In this document: positions 31,601 through 41,903 of the stretch, in pieces
Position numbering within the stretch: the stretch's first letter is position 1
Layout: each line of letters opens with the position of its first letter
Notes under the pieces: model-generated
Database searches by the model: none
The model's input: only the letters and a program-made list of their open reading frames with translations
What the model was told of the DNA's origin: nothing
Translations under genes and position numbers: made by a program
Source: Pycnopodia helianthoides
Taxonomy: Eukaryota; Echinodermata; Asteroidea; Forcipulatida; Asteriidae
Reading direction: 5' to 3'
Length of the DNA stretch: 64,000 bases
Assembly: GCA_032158295.1 (NCBI GenBank)
Contig: CM063246.1
Span: forward strand, 4,249,371-4,313,370

Positions 31601-34600
31601 TAAACCTTATGGAATGTTATGGTTGGTAACCTGTTTCTTCTAAGCAAGATTTTTCTGTGCTTACAAATTGTGTGCGCTTACAGGCTTTATGAAATTAGGT
31701 CCTGGTAAGTCTGCTGCCAGCTAGAGCCTCTGAAAGTTTCCCAGTACTGCTTCGTTAATTTCTTTTTTTTGGGTGGAACAAAGAAAAATTACCTAGAGCG
31801 GGGCTTGTACCTGCGACTTCCGGATTAACGTATCGGCGCTCCACCAACTGGGCTATCTAGTCCTATGTTGGCGGTCTCCCTATTTTGCAAATATCTTTGT
31901 TCTTTTTATTACTTGTTATTGTTTTATCGTATATTTTGCTGCTGTCAAAAAAACTATTTTGATTGCCTTTTTGACTTAATTTTGATAGGCTGTGAATGAG
32001 TATTCATTGCAGCAGTTGTATGCCCACTTGGAGAATATAAGACAACAGTCTGTTCAAGCTTCTCCCAAAGATTTGACGTTCTACTTGCGCAACAGTCAGG
32101 GTAAGAAAGTTTCTTTTTATGAAGAAAAAGTGGATGATAGTGTAGATGATGAGTCTGACTAGGACAGGTCTGTGATTGATCAGGATTTTTCCTGATTTCT
32201 TGATTTTTCACTGATCTCCCTGCGCCTTCAGATTTCTTGAAAGAGGCAAAATTGCCATCACAGAGATGTAAGACTTGGCCCTTGTTAAAACCAAACCTTA
32301 AGAGATCGAATTGAAATGATGTAGAGAGTCTGTAAAAAATCCAAAATATAGCAACCTGGTGCATACATTTTTGTGGTAATACTTAAAGAATTTTGTTAAA
32401 GAAAAGATATGATTTCAGGCATGAGATTTGTAAGTTTTTTGTTCTTCAAAGTTTATGATTTTTCTTTGATCTTCTTTCACTTTCATATTTTCTTGAAATA
32501 GGCAAAATTGCCATTACAGAGATGTGAGACTCGTCCTAACCATAACATCAGCTATCTAATTCAAATAATGCAGAGAATCTGTAAAATTCTAAAATGTAAC
32601 GTGAATTCATAAGGCTTCAATCTCACTAAGAACAAACTTTTATCAAATTTCAGAATTGTTTACTTGTATACAATATTGCCCCTGCTAGGAACGTGCCAAA
32701 ATCCCAACTCAAGTATTAAAACTGCTTATCCGTTCTAATCTCTCCGAAACAGGTCAGGCGTTTCGTACAGTCACAGTCAGCCTGCTGACTCGAGATGTCT
32801 ACACTACTGTCAGTAACATCTTGAAGACGTGCAGCCTGTCCACCAAGGATCTGCAGGGGTTCTCACCAAACCCGCCAGCCCCATTTCCCCGGCCAGTGGA
32901 CTGGCATCATAGCTACTACGCCTACACAGGGAAGAAGAATCCCAATGCAGAGAGCCCTGATGCTAGACACAGGGCAAAAGACTCTCTTAGGTAAAAACCC
33001 TTCACGTTCAATTCAAAATCCATCATCAATCATCAATGCCATATGAACTGTTTGTGACTGGTACTTTCCCTAATTTTCCTGTTAAAGCAATTTTCTTTTT
33101 ACTTAAAGGTACAGTCATAGACTGGTTTTTGTCAACATAATGCTGATTTAAAGACAAAATTACAAATAAAGATACAATAAAAGTCACATGTGAAAGTTTC
33201 AGCTGAACACAGTGTTTACTTGCTGAGAAAAGAAAAAAAAAACTCTCACTGTATTTTCACAAGAACGTCAAATCCATCCACGCTTAGTGAGGTGACAGCG
33301 GGCACCAACCGCATCTGTGGCTGCAGCATTTGCGAGCGTACACCAACCTTCAGAAATCTGAGCATGAATCGTTTCTCAGATTCAAATGTTTTGGGGTGAA
33401 AATTTTTCCAAACCATTCAAAGGGAATCCTTTCTTAAAATAGTTTATGATATCAACAGCTGCAGTGCTTCTCACAAAGTAAGTTTTTATGGTCATTAATA
33501 TCTGGACCATTAATAATCTATGACCCTACCATGCATACAGCTTTGTATCTCACTGGAACGATGACTAGAGCAAGCTAGTCGAAGCGTTAAGACCAAAAAG
33601 AACTCACTCCGCAGCAGTGCAGTTAATTACGAGAAGTCTCCCTGATCCACAAAGCTAAAGTAGTAGTCCAGGCCGATTTCCTACCTTCCGCCCAGGTAGT
33701 AGTTAATAAGCAGGACAGTTCTTTTCAGAACTGAGAAGTCTCCCAAATTCTGAAAATCTACACAGCGGTAGTAGAACAAATAGCAAGACAAGTTCTCTAA
33801 AGAACAAAATCTACACAGCAAAGTAGATAATTATACACATGGTGTTACCGCAAACCGAATATACATTGATATCCCACTATGCAATGCCTCAAAAACCATA
33901 TATCACTGGAATCTCTTTACATCATTTCTGTCTTTGTCCAACCTGTCTGTCCGTATGTTCTTGTTCCTGTGTGCGTTCAGTTTGTCTGTCCAACAGGCAT
34001 CTCACCACAAGCCCTGGCTTCTAGAAGATGCCTCCGTACTTATGTAATTTTCTGCCTCGTAAAGAATGCATTTATGGTTACTTCTTTAAATTAATGTTTT
34101 GGCTCTGTATTGTTTGGAAATTTTCATAAAGTGCGGAAATAAATGTGAGTTTTTAAAATTTTGAACTTTGAAAAGGTATTGGTTGAAGACGAACATCGTT
34201 GAGGCCAGGAAGAACATGGAGTCCAGCCTCCCAGTGCGTGAGGAGACAGATCGCCTCCACGCCAGCCTCCAGGAGGACCTCCAACTGGAAGACTTGAGGT
34301 GGATGTCGAGGTGGGACTTGAATACATTCAGAGCATGCCTGAAGTCTCTCGGGAAACTACTGCGGGAACATCCTGACATCATCAACAACTTGAGAGGTGA
34401 GTCCTACGGGCACTTTGTCTTGGTTTCTACCCTGACACCGACGTGTGGTAAGCACTGCATTTCCCCAAGAACAAGATCCACAGGTGGGATTCAAACCAAC
34501 GACCCCCCCACATTCTAGAGCAAATGTTTTGACCACTAGACCGTCGAGCATACCCAGTTATAAGAGGTCAGTTTGAATCCAGTAAGAAGCAGCACGTACA

Positions 34601-37600
34601 GCAACAATCTCCTGAAGACGAGCAGAGTATACTGTTTCGAAACGTTGAGACCAAACCGGCTTTTCTCAGAGCCAACACTCCTCCCAAAAGAGATTTGACA
34701 CATGGTTGTACCCGCAGGTTTACTACTATTTATAGTTATAGTTATTTCTTAGCAACAATCTCATTGATGTACATAATAATTGCATCGAGGGATAAGGAAT
34801 ATTATGTTCGGTCGTTACCCCTTCACTGATGTGTGATAAGCACTTGTATATCGAGTGTTTTCTTAGTCCTGTGAGAAATTTTTTCAAATTGTTTGTATAA
34901 AAAATAAGAAATACAATACCATTTATCTTGAAGCTAACTCGGGTCCTTGATACTGATTGGTCGATCCGTGGCAACAACAGTGTGTTATCAACCCATATTG
35001 CACGTCCTATATCACTGCATATTGCACTGTTCTAACTAGACGTATTGCACTATTTTAAAAAGCTGCATGTCAAGTTTGCTTGAAGATAAAATTTGTTCTC
35101 ATGTGCGTGCTCAATGCAGCGACACCTCGTGCTTGATGCCGCTTGTGGAATACAGAATAATATAGCACGTCTGTGTCCCATATTCAACTGTATTTTCTGT
35201 ATTTCACTTGTGCTTGTGTGATAACTAATATTACAAAAATATATTTTAAGTAACATTGTGGTACTACTATGATTTGTGTTTTTGGTTTTTTTTGCGTTTT
35301 GTTGATTGTGTGTTTGTGTTGTTCCGTTGTGGTTGGGTTTAACTTTTTCTTTATTACTCTCTTCCTTCTGAGGGGTTAGGGGAGGCTAGGGATGTTTCAA
35401 GGAAACAAATTATTAGTACTGCTTGGCATTACTTGTTGTTATGTTGAGTACATATATTTGACTGTTTTAGGGAAGACGCTGGTGTTTGGTAGCTTCACTG
35501 GTGTCACCAGAGAAGGCTACATCATGCTGAGTAGTAAAGATGTTGAACACCAATGGCTTGCAGTAAGTAGTCATGAAATCAATTTACCTCCCCTTTCATT
35601 CCCTTACCCCCCCCCCCCTCCCTCCACCACCCACCAATTTACCCCAAGAGTGTCCACACGGAAGTAAGCTTAGAACCAACCGGTCCAGAGTGAACTGGCT
35701 GGTGATAAACTTTTAGCGTAGAGAAAAAAAATTTAGAAGGGGAGGAACAATTTGGGGATATTTTGGTTTCTCTGTATAAATACGTGAATTGATAATTACG
35801 TTCACATTGGTGTACCTTCAAGGCTCCTGGGTGTAAATATAAAACCAATGGTGTGTGTTATGGCACAGATTGTTCTAAGCTTCTAGTGTGTGCGCAAAAT
35901 CATCTTCATGAATTGACTAGATTGGTAGAGATTAACTTGATCCATTTGTAGGTTTGAAACTTTACAAGATGAGATAATAATCTTGATCTGAAGTTTTGCC
36001 CGTACTATATGTAAAAGAAACCCTCTAATGAGTTGTGTTGGTTTTGAAAAGAACCAATGCTGTAAAATTTACCTTTCGATCACTCTTGTTACGAAGAACA
36101 GAACTGAAATTGACTAAAAACTCCAATGACTAGGAAAGTGATTCAAAAGATTAGAAAACGTGACTCAAAATAATTCAGGTTGACACTTTGGATACGAGAG
36201 CAGAGTAAACTGTTAATTCTCTCCTCTCATCTCAACAAATTACAACCACAATTACTGCAAAGAAAATTTTAAACAATGAAAGTAAAACACATTTCAACTA
36301 CAGGTGAAAAACAAATGAATTTGATACTGTAGTATCAACGTAAGCTGTGGTACTTAATAGTCGTGTCCATTTCAAGTTCAGAGTTCTGGAGCCTGCTATG
36401 GGGTAGACTTGATTCAAGTCCCTTTCTGGTGCGAGGTCCCTAACACACATGTAACGTGCCAGCATGCAGCCACAGTACAGACATATAATACCAGTGCGCC
36501 CTCACCGACAAAATGTAGCTATTGCTGGGTTGAACAGGTTGGGGAATGCAGAACGCAAAACAATAGTTTTCTGACGATAACGGGATTGGGACTTGAGTCA
36601 AGGCTAGCAATGGGGCTGCACTTGTAACACTCTGCATTGAATTTGTTTTTGCTGACAGAACCCAATTTTCTGTGTTTAGTTTCTCAGCAGCTTGCCCCGT
36701 CAGATGGAGATCCTGTGCAGCCTCACCTCGGCAGAGCGCCATCTCTCTGACGCCCTCGGCGGTATCACCCTAACGAGGGAGTGCTCCCTCTACGCCATGC
36801 CGGCGGTGGTCTACCTGAGCCTACTCAAGAAACTTGGCAACGCACTCCGAAGGTTCAGTCAGACCACCGAGGGTCGACAGTCACTTCAGAGGATCGGGAG
36901 GGGTGCCCTGGCAAATATCGAAATGAACATAACCAGGTTTGTGTAGCTCTGAATAAAAGAACCTGTACAACTCTCCTACTCATTTAAATCTTGTGCACTT
37001 GACTTCCTCACACACTCGTGGTGTAATCGTGTTGTATTGTGGCCGAGTGGTCTAGTGCACCGGACTCAAGTTCTGGCAGTTAAGTCATCGGGGTGAGGGT
37101 TCGAATCCCAATCATGACACTTGTGTCCTTCAGCAAGACACTTAACTGTAATTGCTTTTCTTTCCTGGCTACACGGCAGTTACAGGTTGAATGGCTTCTG
37201 ACTGGCACCCTCAAACAAAGATATTGACAAAATAGGGAGACCCCCAACATTAGGGCTAGTAGATAGCTCAGTTGGTAGAGCGCCCTATTCAATTTTTCTT
37301 TGTTTAAAGGCACTGGACACTATATGTAATTACTCAAAATAATTGTTAGCATAAAAACTTACTTGGTAACGAGCAATGGAGAGCTGTTGATAGTATAAAA
37401 CATTGTGAGAAACGGCTCCCTCTGAAGTAACATAGTTTTTGAGAAAGAAGTAATTTCTCAGTAAAATATTTGAATTGATTTTGAGACCTCGCGCGTGAGG
37501 TCTCAAAATCAACTTATCAAGCATCTGAAAGCGCACAACTTCGTGTGACAAGGGTGTTTTTTCTTCCATTATTATCTCGCAACTTCGACGACCAATTGAG

Positions 37601-39557
37601 TTCAAATTTTCACAGGTTTGTTATTTTGTGCATATGTTGAGATACACCAAGTGAGAAGACTGGTCTTTGACAATTACCAAAGGTGTCCAGTGTTTTAACC
37701 CCAAATTATTGGTATTTAAAAAATATATATATATACTGTATTTTATTTCAGTGATTCTGGGAGACTGTCGGCTTTCTCAGACGGCACTCTACACGTTACT
37801 GCCTCTGCTCAACCTCTAGATCTTATTGACTTCCTCGTCGAGAATAAACACAAAGTCAAATATATGAAAAGGAAACATCTGAGGTGGGTTTGGATCTTTG
37901 GTGTTTCACAATGTTTATAAAGTGCTTTTTTTCTACTTGTGTCTCAGAGCAACTACTGTATGTTCCTGACAGGTATACAGGGTTCTTTTAAAGGGAAGGT
38001 ATTCGATTGGTAATCACTCTAAAAAGTTAATGGCAATAAAAACATACTTGGTTAGAAGTACAGCAACTTTCGATAGTATAAAGCATTTTTGAGAAATACT
38101 TCAATTTAAAGGAACATTACAGAATTGGTTTTTGCTAACAAAACAGTTGCTGGCAATGTAAGCACTTTATGTAATCCACCATATACATAAACTGACAAAC
38201 CTGTAGAAGTTTGAGATCGATCGGCCATCTGGGTCACGAGAAAATAGTGAAAAACCGATTACACATTTGCATGAAATCATATAGATTCAACAAATGAATA
38301 AAATGCTCACTGAGCAATAATCTCCAATCGGAAAATTAGTTTATTCATTTCTCATCAAATATGGCATTTCATACACAAATATTTCAAGGGATGTTTTCTA
38401 CTATCATCATCATTAAACCGTGTAAGTTTTATGTAAATCTGTGATCAAAAAGTATATTTTACAAGTTTTTTTCTTACCAATTCTGTAATGTTCCTTTAAA
38501 AAAATGTTGATATAGAAAAAGATGTCGGTTTTTATGCCCTAGAATTTGAATCTGAGAAATGTTTCTGTCAGAAATGTTTCTCAGATTGTGTATTCCTATG
38601 AGGGATTATTCTTCATGTGTGGACATAACCGCTCCAGATTTTGGGCGATATCTCAAAAAACGCTACCACCTTTTGAAATGAAATTCTCACAGGGTAGTTT
38701 TATTGTATATATCTACATTTATATAGGATTAAAACAATCAAACAGTTCAAAAAATCAAAGGTATACTCTGCCTTTAAATGATGAGACCCATTTGTAAAGA
38801 GCCTCACAATGGTTTACAAGTTGCTGCAGCGCAACCTGCACCAAACCAAGCCAGAACACCCGGGTGAACCCTGTCGCTTAGAGTTATTACACAGGATCGG
38901 TAGATAGAGCCGACAAAGTAGTCGCAGACAGTGTTCATGTTTTGTGTGATCTACCATATGCATGAAAAATCGAACCTTTGAAAATGTTGACCTCATCCAT
39001 TGTGTGAGTCAGGAGATAATATTCTTAATTGTTTACAGGTGTCTGGAAACGGAGGTCAAGTCTTATCCTCAGGTTGTCTTTGTTGATTTTTTAACTTTAT
39101 TTTACTCAAATATTTCATGGCTAAATTGTTGGGAGCCATGAAATAGCAGTGGGAAAAACTCATTCAAAAGTCATGGGGGGAGGGCTATTTTTTACTTATA
39201 TATTTTTGGGGTCCAAGTTCCACAACATCACAGGGAAAAAAGAAAAAAAATCAATAATACTATCCCCAGACATATTACTCGAGGGAGAAGACCCGTGCTT
39301 AAATTAAAAATTTCTTTTTCAGATATCTTCTTGAAGAAATTGCCGCCATCCAGTCCTGCATGGAGGAACTTGACCTAACAGGGTTAACCAAAGAAGACTC
39401 GGTCACTGCAGAGGAAATGGTGTCATGCTGTAAACGCCTCGTTGATAATCCTGTCGAACTCGGCGTGTCATTGAATGACACAAGACTGTACATCGGTCAC
39501 ATCTACACGACGCTCTGGGGTGGAGAGCTGTGCATACCTTGGAACTGGAGCTATTGA
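28631..39557 (+). CDS. TCAIM: TCAIM orthologue (T-cell activation inhibitor, mitochondrial), 484 aa
   Basis: Nine exons join in matching phases: 28631-28668, 30840-30969, 31989-32100, 32753-32990, 34176-34396, 35471-35562, 36680-36936, 37752-37883 and 39323-39557. The length (484 aa) is close to human TCAIM (about 496). An Arg-rich presequence (MWTYRLARLASSR) predicts mitochondrial import. The N-terminal DUF4460-type region has FAIHPDFFGRHP with an HPD motif (residues 45-47), as in J-domain co-chaperones. The remainder is DUF4461-type and ends in the family signature CCKRL...GELCIPWNW. Known: TCAIM is a mitochondrial protein that dampens T-cell activation in mammals and acts as an HSP70 co-chaperone on a TCA-cycle enzyme. 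In an invertebrate the metabolic role is the likelier ancestral one (inference). Confidence 0.93.
29223..29542. mobile_element. Inverted-repeat elements in TCAIM intron 1
   Basis: The left part carries CTGCCATTTTTGGAGTCAAA and the inverted TTTGACTCCCAAAATGATGC. The right part starts ATAGACCCCTTTCATAACG and ends CATATGCAAGGGGTC. A perfect CRE palindrome TGACGTCA lies at 29514-29521. Confidence 0.55.
29683..29993 (-). repeat. Family J dispersed repeat in TCAIM intron 1
   Basis: It runs from ATATATTCGGTTTGCGGTAA, the piece shared with the minisatellite at 1405-2070, to the hairpin end CGACTAGCTTGCTCTAGTCA. Confidence 0.85.
30005..30060. repeat. Short inverted repeat
   Basis: GAGGTTTGTTCCGCTAT and ATAGCGGAACGAACCTC surround a CACGGGGAG loop region. 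A deleted version is at 44015-44052. Confidence 0.7.
30840..30969 (+). CDS. TCAIM: TCAIM exon 2 (HPD motif)
   Basis: The acceptor is ACCCTTCAG and the donor is AAAGA|GTAAGT. One base completes the Arg codon, then 43 codons follow and end in HPDFFGRHPKER. The exon ends in phase 0. Confidence 0.9.
31034..31230 (-). mobile_element. Probable LINE 3' end in TCAIM intron 2
   Basis: The reverse strand reads GTGAAATAAATGAACTGAAC, a poly-AACTG-type tail like those of CR1/L2 LINEs. No coding sequence remains. Confidence 0.4.
31518..31704. mobile_element. Family A MITE in TCAIM intron 2
   Basis: It runs from ACCAATTTCATAAAGCTGTT to GGCTTTATGAAATTAGGTCC, with GCTTAGCA motifs inside. Confidence 0.75.
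31772..31885 (-). repeat. tRNA-derived SINE in TCAIM intron 2
   Basis: The reverse strand has GATAGCCCAGTTGGTGGAGC (A box), a decayed B box and a flank identical in type to 5270-5395. Confidence 0.65.
31989..32100 (+). CDS. TCAIM: TCAIM exon 3
   Basis: The acceptor is TTTTGATAG and the donor is GTCAGG|GTAAG. It encodes AVNEYSLQQLYAHLENIRQQ and on to LTFYLRNSQ, matching the conserved NSL...LENL region of TCAIM. It ends in phase 1. Confidence 0.9.
32195..32600. repeat. Direct duplication inside TCAIM intron 3
   Basis: A segment with TTTCTTGAAAGAGGCAAAAT at 32232 recurs as TTTCTTGAAATAGGCAAAAT at about 32490. Homology covers about 155 bp, including GAGATGTRAGACT and CAGAGAATCTGTAAAA-type sequence. 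Confidence 0.7.
32753..32990 (+). CDS. TCAIM: TCAIM exon 4
   Basis: The acceptor is CTCCGAAACAG and the donor is CTTAG|GTAAAA. It encodes QAFRTVTVSLLTRDVYTTVS and on, including CSLS and WHHSYYAYTGKKNP, which correspond to CSLS and W-K-S-Y-Y-S-F-T-G in the vertebrate protein. It ends in phase 2. Confidence 0.92.
33103..33530. mobile_element. Family F element in TCAIM intron 4
   Basis: It starts TTAAAGGTACAGTCATAGAC, with an inverted end at CTATGACCCTACC. It is the least interrupted of the three copies (others at 11894 and 48386). Confidence 0.75.
33557..33905 (+). repeat. Family J dispersed repeat in TCAIM intron 4
   Basis: Opposite orientation to the copies at 26965 and 29683. It starts with the hairpin GACTAGAGCAAGCTAGTCGA and ends with the segment ACATGGTGTTACCGCAAACC that gave rise to the 68-bp minisatellite. 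Confidence 0.85.
34176..34396 (+). CDS. TCAIM: TCAIM exon 5
   Basis: The acceptor is ACTTTGAAAAG and the donor is GAGAG|GTGAGT. It encodes a helical, charged segment (SSLPVREETDRLHASLQEDL and on, LQLEDLRWMSRWD) matching SLPLRKELDRLKDEL...LQLSDIRWQRSW of vertebrate TCAIM. It ends in phase 1. Confidence 0.92.
34440..34555 (-). repeat. tRNA-derived SINE in TCAIM intron 5
   Basis: The reverse strand shows GGTCTAGTGGTC (A-box region) and GGTTTGAATCCCACC (B box). Confidence 0.6.
34612..34652 (+). repeat. Family J-like hairpin module
   Basis: CTGAAGACGAGCAGAGTATA followed by CTGTTTCGAAACGTTGAGAC. It has the same layout as the hairpins at 1265-1369 and 33557. Confidence 0.55.
34653..35470. other. 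TCAIM intron 5, rest
   Basis: AT-rich sequence, with T/G-rich DNA at 35270-35360. I see no repeat or gene. Confidence 0.35.
35471..35562 (+). CDS. TCAIM: TCAIM exon 6
   Basis: The acceptor is GACTGTTTTAG and the donor is TTGCA|GTAAGT. It encodes GKTLVFGSFTGVTREGYIML and on to HQWLA. This matches the G-x-V-M-L...HHW segment of vertebrate TCAIM. It ends in phase 0. Confidence 0.9.
35563..36679. other. TCAIM intron 6
   Basis: It has a C run at about 35609-35622 and a faint tRNA-SINE-like trace near 36390-36430. Nothing else is recognised. Confidence 0.35.
36680..36936 (+). CDS. TCAIM: TCAIM exon 7
   Basis: The acceptor is TCTGTGTTTAG and the donor is ACCAG|GTTTGT. It encodes FLSSLPRQMEILCSLTSAER and on through LGGITLTRECSLYAMPAVVY. 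This is DUF4461-type sequence rich in predicted helix. It ends in phase 2. Confidence 0.88.
37036..37170 (+). repeat. tRNA-Leu-like SINE in TCAIM intron 7
   Basis: A box TGGCCGAGTGGTCTAGTGCA and B box GGGTTCGAATCCCAATCATG, followed by CTTGTGTCCTTCAGCAAGAC, a conserved SINE body motif. The ends do not pair as a tRNA. Confidence 0.7.
37228..37302 (+). repeat. tRNA-derived SINE fragment in TCAIM intron 7
   Basis: GATAGCTCAGTTGGTAGAGC (A box), then a jump to CAATTTTTCTTTG. The middle with the B box is deleted. It matches 5270-5395 in reverse. Confidence 0.65.
37303..37698. mobile_element. Family E hairpin MITE in TCAIM intron 7
   Basis: It starts TTTAAAGGCACTGGACACTA and ends AAAGGTGTCCAGTGTTTTAA. 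The core is the palindrome TGAGACCTCGCGCGTGAGGT. Confidence 0.85.
37752..37883 (+). CDS. TCAIM: TCAIM exon 8
   Basis: The acceptor is TTTATTTCAG and the donor is CTGAG|GTGGGT. It encodes SDSGRLSAFSDGTLHVTASA and on to a basic end (KYMKRKHL). It ends in phase 2. Confidence 0.85.
37987..38778 (+). mobile_element. Family G MITE interrupted by a family C MITE (TCAIM intron 8)
   Basis: Family G sequence starts GGGAAGGTATTCGATTGGTA, breaks at 38105, resumes after 38500 and ends GTATACTCTGCCTTTAAA. The break lies at a TTTAAA. Confidence 0.85.
38105..38500 (+). mobile_element. Family C hairpin MITE nested in family G
   Basis: It runs from TTTAAAGGAACATTACAGAA to TTCTGTAATGTTCCTTTAAA. Long interior identity to 41531-41903. 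Confidence 0.9.
39323..39557 (+). CDS. TCAIM: TCAIM exon 9 (C-terminus)
   Basis: The acceptor is TTTCTTTTTCAG. It encodes the conserved end with MVSCCKRLVD, YIGHIYTTLW and GELCIPWNWSY, followed by TGA. A repeat (39568-39917) starts only 10 bases after the stop. Confidence 0.93.
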
Positions 39558-39567
39558 AATCAAATTG

Positions 39568-39917
39568 TTTAAAGGCCCTGTACACTATTGGTAAGATCGA
39601 AAGACACAAATGTTCACAGATTCACACATAACTTACATGATTTAAAATAAGTAATGGTAAAAAGGGTTCCTTAAAATATTTCTGCCTAAAATGCTGTCGT
39701 TTCTGAGAAATTAGTAAAACAATAGTTTTTATCACACGTGATAAAAACTTGATGTTTGAAAAAACAGAAAACGGGTCTCTTTTCACTATTTTCTCGTGAC
39801 CTCGATGACCAATTGAGCTCAAACTTTCACAGGTTTGTTTGTTCATGCATATGTTGAACCACACACAATGTGGACACTGATTTTGAGCTGTTACCAAAAG
39901 TGTACAATACCTTTAAA
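39568..39917 (+). mobile_element. Family B MITE in the TCAIM 3' UTR
   Basis: It starts 10 bases after the TCAIM stop with TTTAAAGGCCCTGTACACTA and ends TGTACAATACCTTTAAA. The core is TTTTTATCACACGTGATAAA. Confidence 0.88.
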
Positions 39918-40455
39918 GGGAGACACATTGCCTTCAAATCTCTCAACATGTTGCTGTTTAGAAACACTCCTTATCCTTTTCAAGAATTGTTCATGCACAA
40001 AAACACCCACAGTGTGTTGTAATTAGTGAGTAGTGATTAAAAAAGAAACAAAATTGCTTCTTGAAATACAGCGAAACGTGCAGTCCACCATTTTGTTCGA
40101 ATACGCACAGTCTGTTGTGAAATGGTTTTGAAAGGTATCATGGTCACAATGGAAAGTTTGTCAGATGATGTTGGAATAAGTGGAGAATATTTGTGCTATT
40201 ATGATTTTTTCTAAAGAATAGGTGTATTATATGAATAACACAAGCAATACATTTTTTAAGAGTTGTGTTTCAGGTCAAACCGTTTACCTTTTTTGTATTA
40301 AATGTTTTACAACTGCATTCACTTTGTGGAACACAAAGTGGGTTTACTTTTTTAAAAATATGTAAAATAACATTTGATGTTGTATGAAAGCGATTATTTG
40401 ATAAGAAATAGATTTAAAGCAAAAGTTAATGAGGATTATTACAGCATTGATACGG
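39918..40455. other. Sequence downstream of TCAIM
   Basis: AT-rich DNA, possibly the rest of the 3' UTR. No clear polyadenylation signal was chosen. Confidence 0.35.
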
Positions 40456-40774
40456 CCAAGTAAAAAAGAATACCAGTTGATCGTCCTGGTTTTTTCAAAA
40501 AAAGGAGGATGAGGGCCTTTTTATTTTGTTTGTTATTTTTTTCAAGGAGGTACGAGCCAGACTAACAAATTACTGGCTTTGTTGAACTTAGAAGTCTAAA
40601 ATATGGGTAAATTAAATAAAACGTCAAAAGAATGGTGCTAAGATGAAGCGAAAATACACACAAAATTTAGTCTTTTTGAGGACAAAAATAAAATTACAAT
40701 TTTTTGTTGAAGGATGCGGCTTCAAAAAGGATGAGGGCAGGGACGATCAACTGGTGTTTATTTTTACTTGGCCT
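40456..40774. mobile_element. Inverted-repeat element (about 320 bp)
   Basis: The left end has GGCCAAGTAAAAAAGAATAC then CAGTTGATCGTCC. The right end has GGACGATCAACTG then TTTTTACTTGGCC. Confidence 0.8.
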
Positions 40775-41399
40775 AACACATTATCAACCAGTATCTGAAA
40801 GGTCACAAATATAACTGTAAAAGGCATCTGTACAGCTGAAAAAAATATCCACTGGCTCTACAGTGAAGTCTAAACTGTCAAATAAGTGCTGCAGTCTCAT
40901 CTGAAACTTGTAAAGATTTTTCAACAGAGTTTTTATAGATGTGTTGATGAATTTATGTCCATTCGCCCTATGCACGGTCAGCCGTTTGCAAGTAGAGCCT
41001 CGAATTGGGGACAGCAGTGAATAGAAGCATTATATAACTCTGTATTGTCACGGTAATGTAATAACACTTTCATCTAAACAGATACATAAATACAATACAA
41101 ATAAGCATGAAGTCGAGGCTCCACACGCACACGGCAGATCCGTGCAAGTAGCAAGTACCTACCTCCAAAGTTCAGCAAATGTTTAGCGATAATTAAAACA
41201 CGTTCTCCCTTTTTGAAAAGATTGAAACAATTGTCCTGTTAAATGTTCCTGCCAGATTTAGAAGCAAAATTTCATTTTTTTTTACAAAACACTCTTATTT
41301 CTTTAATGTTGTTTAATCAGGATTAAAGAATATCTATATTTTTTTTGGCTTTACCTTTTCTGAACCACCGAGTGTGCCTGGTCTCTCAGTTGTCAACGA
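40775..41399. other. Spacer
   Basis: AGTAGAGCCTCGA at about 40990 and TCGAGGCTCCACA at about 41113 are inverted and may bound another small element. No gene is seen. Confidence 0.35.
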
Positions 41400-41490
41400 A
41401 CACGCTCAGTGGTCTAGCTGTTGAATCATTTGCTCTAGAATACTAGAGTTTTTGGTTTAATTCTCCTTCTTTTTCTACCGCAAAACGAAA
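41400..41490 (+). repeat. tRNA-derived SINE, degraded
   Basis: CTCAGTGGTCTAGCTGTTGA then a decayed B box (GGTTTAATTCTCC). Confidence 0.45.
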
Positions 41491-41530
41491 AAAAGTATCG
41501 AGTATAAAGCTTGTGTATAAGGATAAACAC

Positions 41531-41903
41531 TTAAAGGAACATTACAGAATTGGTTTTGCTAACAAAACAGTGCTGGCAGTGTAAGCACTTTATGTAATCC
41601 ACCATATACATAAACTGACAAACCTGTAGAAGTTTGAGATCGATCGGCCATCTGGGTCCAGAGAAAATAGTGAAAAACCGATAACACTTTTGCATGAAAT
41701 CAACAAGTGAATGAAACGCTCACTGAGCGATAAACTCCAATCGGAAAATTAGTTCATTTCTTATCAAATATGGCATTTCAGACAGAAATATTTCAAGGGA
41801 TGTTTTCTACTATCATCATCATTGTGTGTAAGTTTTATGTAAATCTGTGATCAAAAAGTATTTACAAGTTTTTTTCTTACCAATTCTGTAATGTTTCTTT
41901 AAA
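41531..41903 (+). mobile_element. Family C hairpin MITE
   Basis: It runs from TTAAAGGAACATTACAGAAT to TTCTGTAATGTTTCTTTAAA. Same orientation as the nested copy at 38105. Confidence 0.88.

Noticed and set aside
34612..34652. Canonical hammerhead ribozyme
   Set aside because: CTGAAGA and GAA are present, but stem II does not close directly against them and no matching stem III with a cleavage site was found. Kept only as a structured-RNA candidate.
37036..37170. tRNA-Leu gene
   Set aside because: The tRNA-like ends do not form an acceptor stem and a SINE body follows directly.
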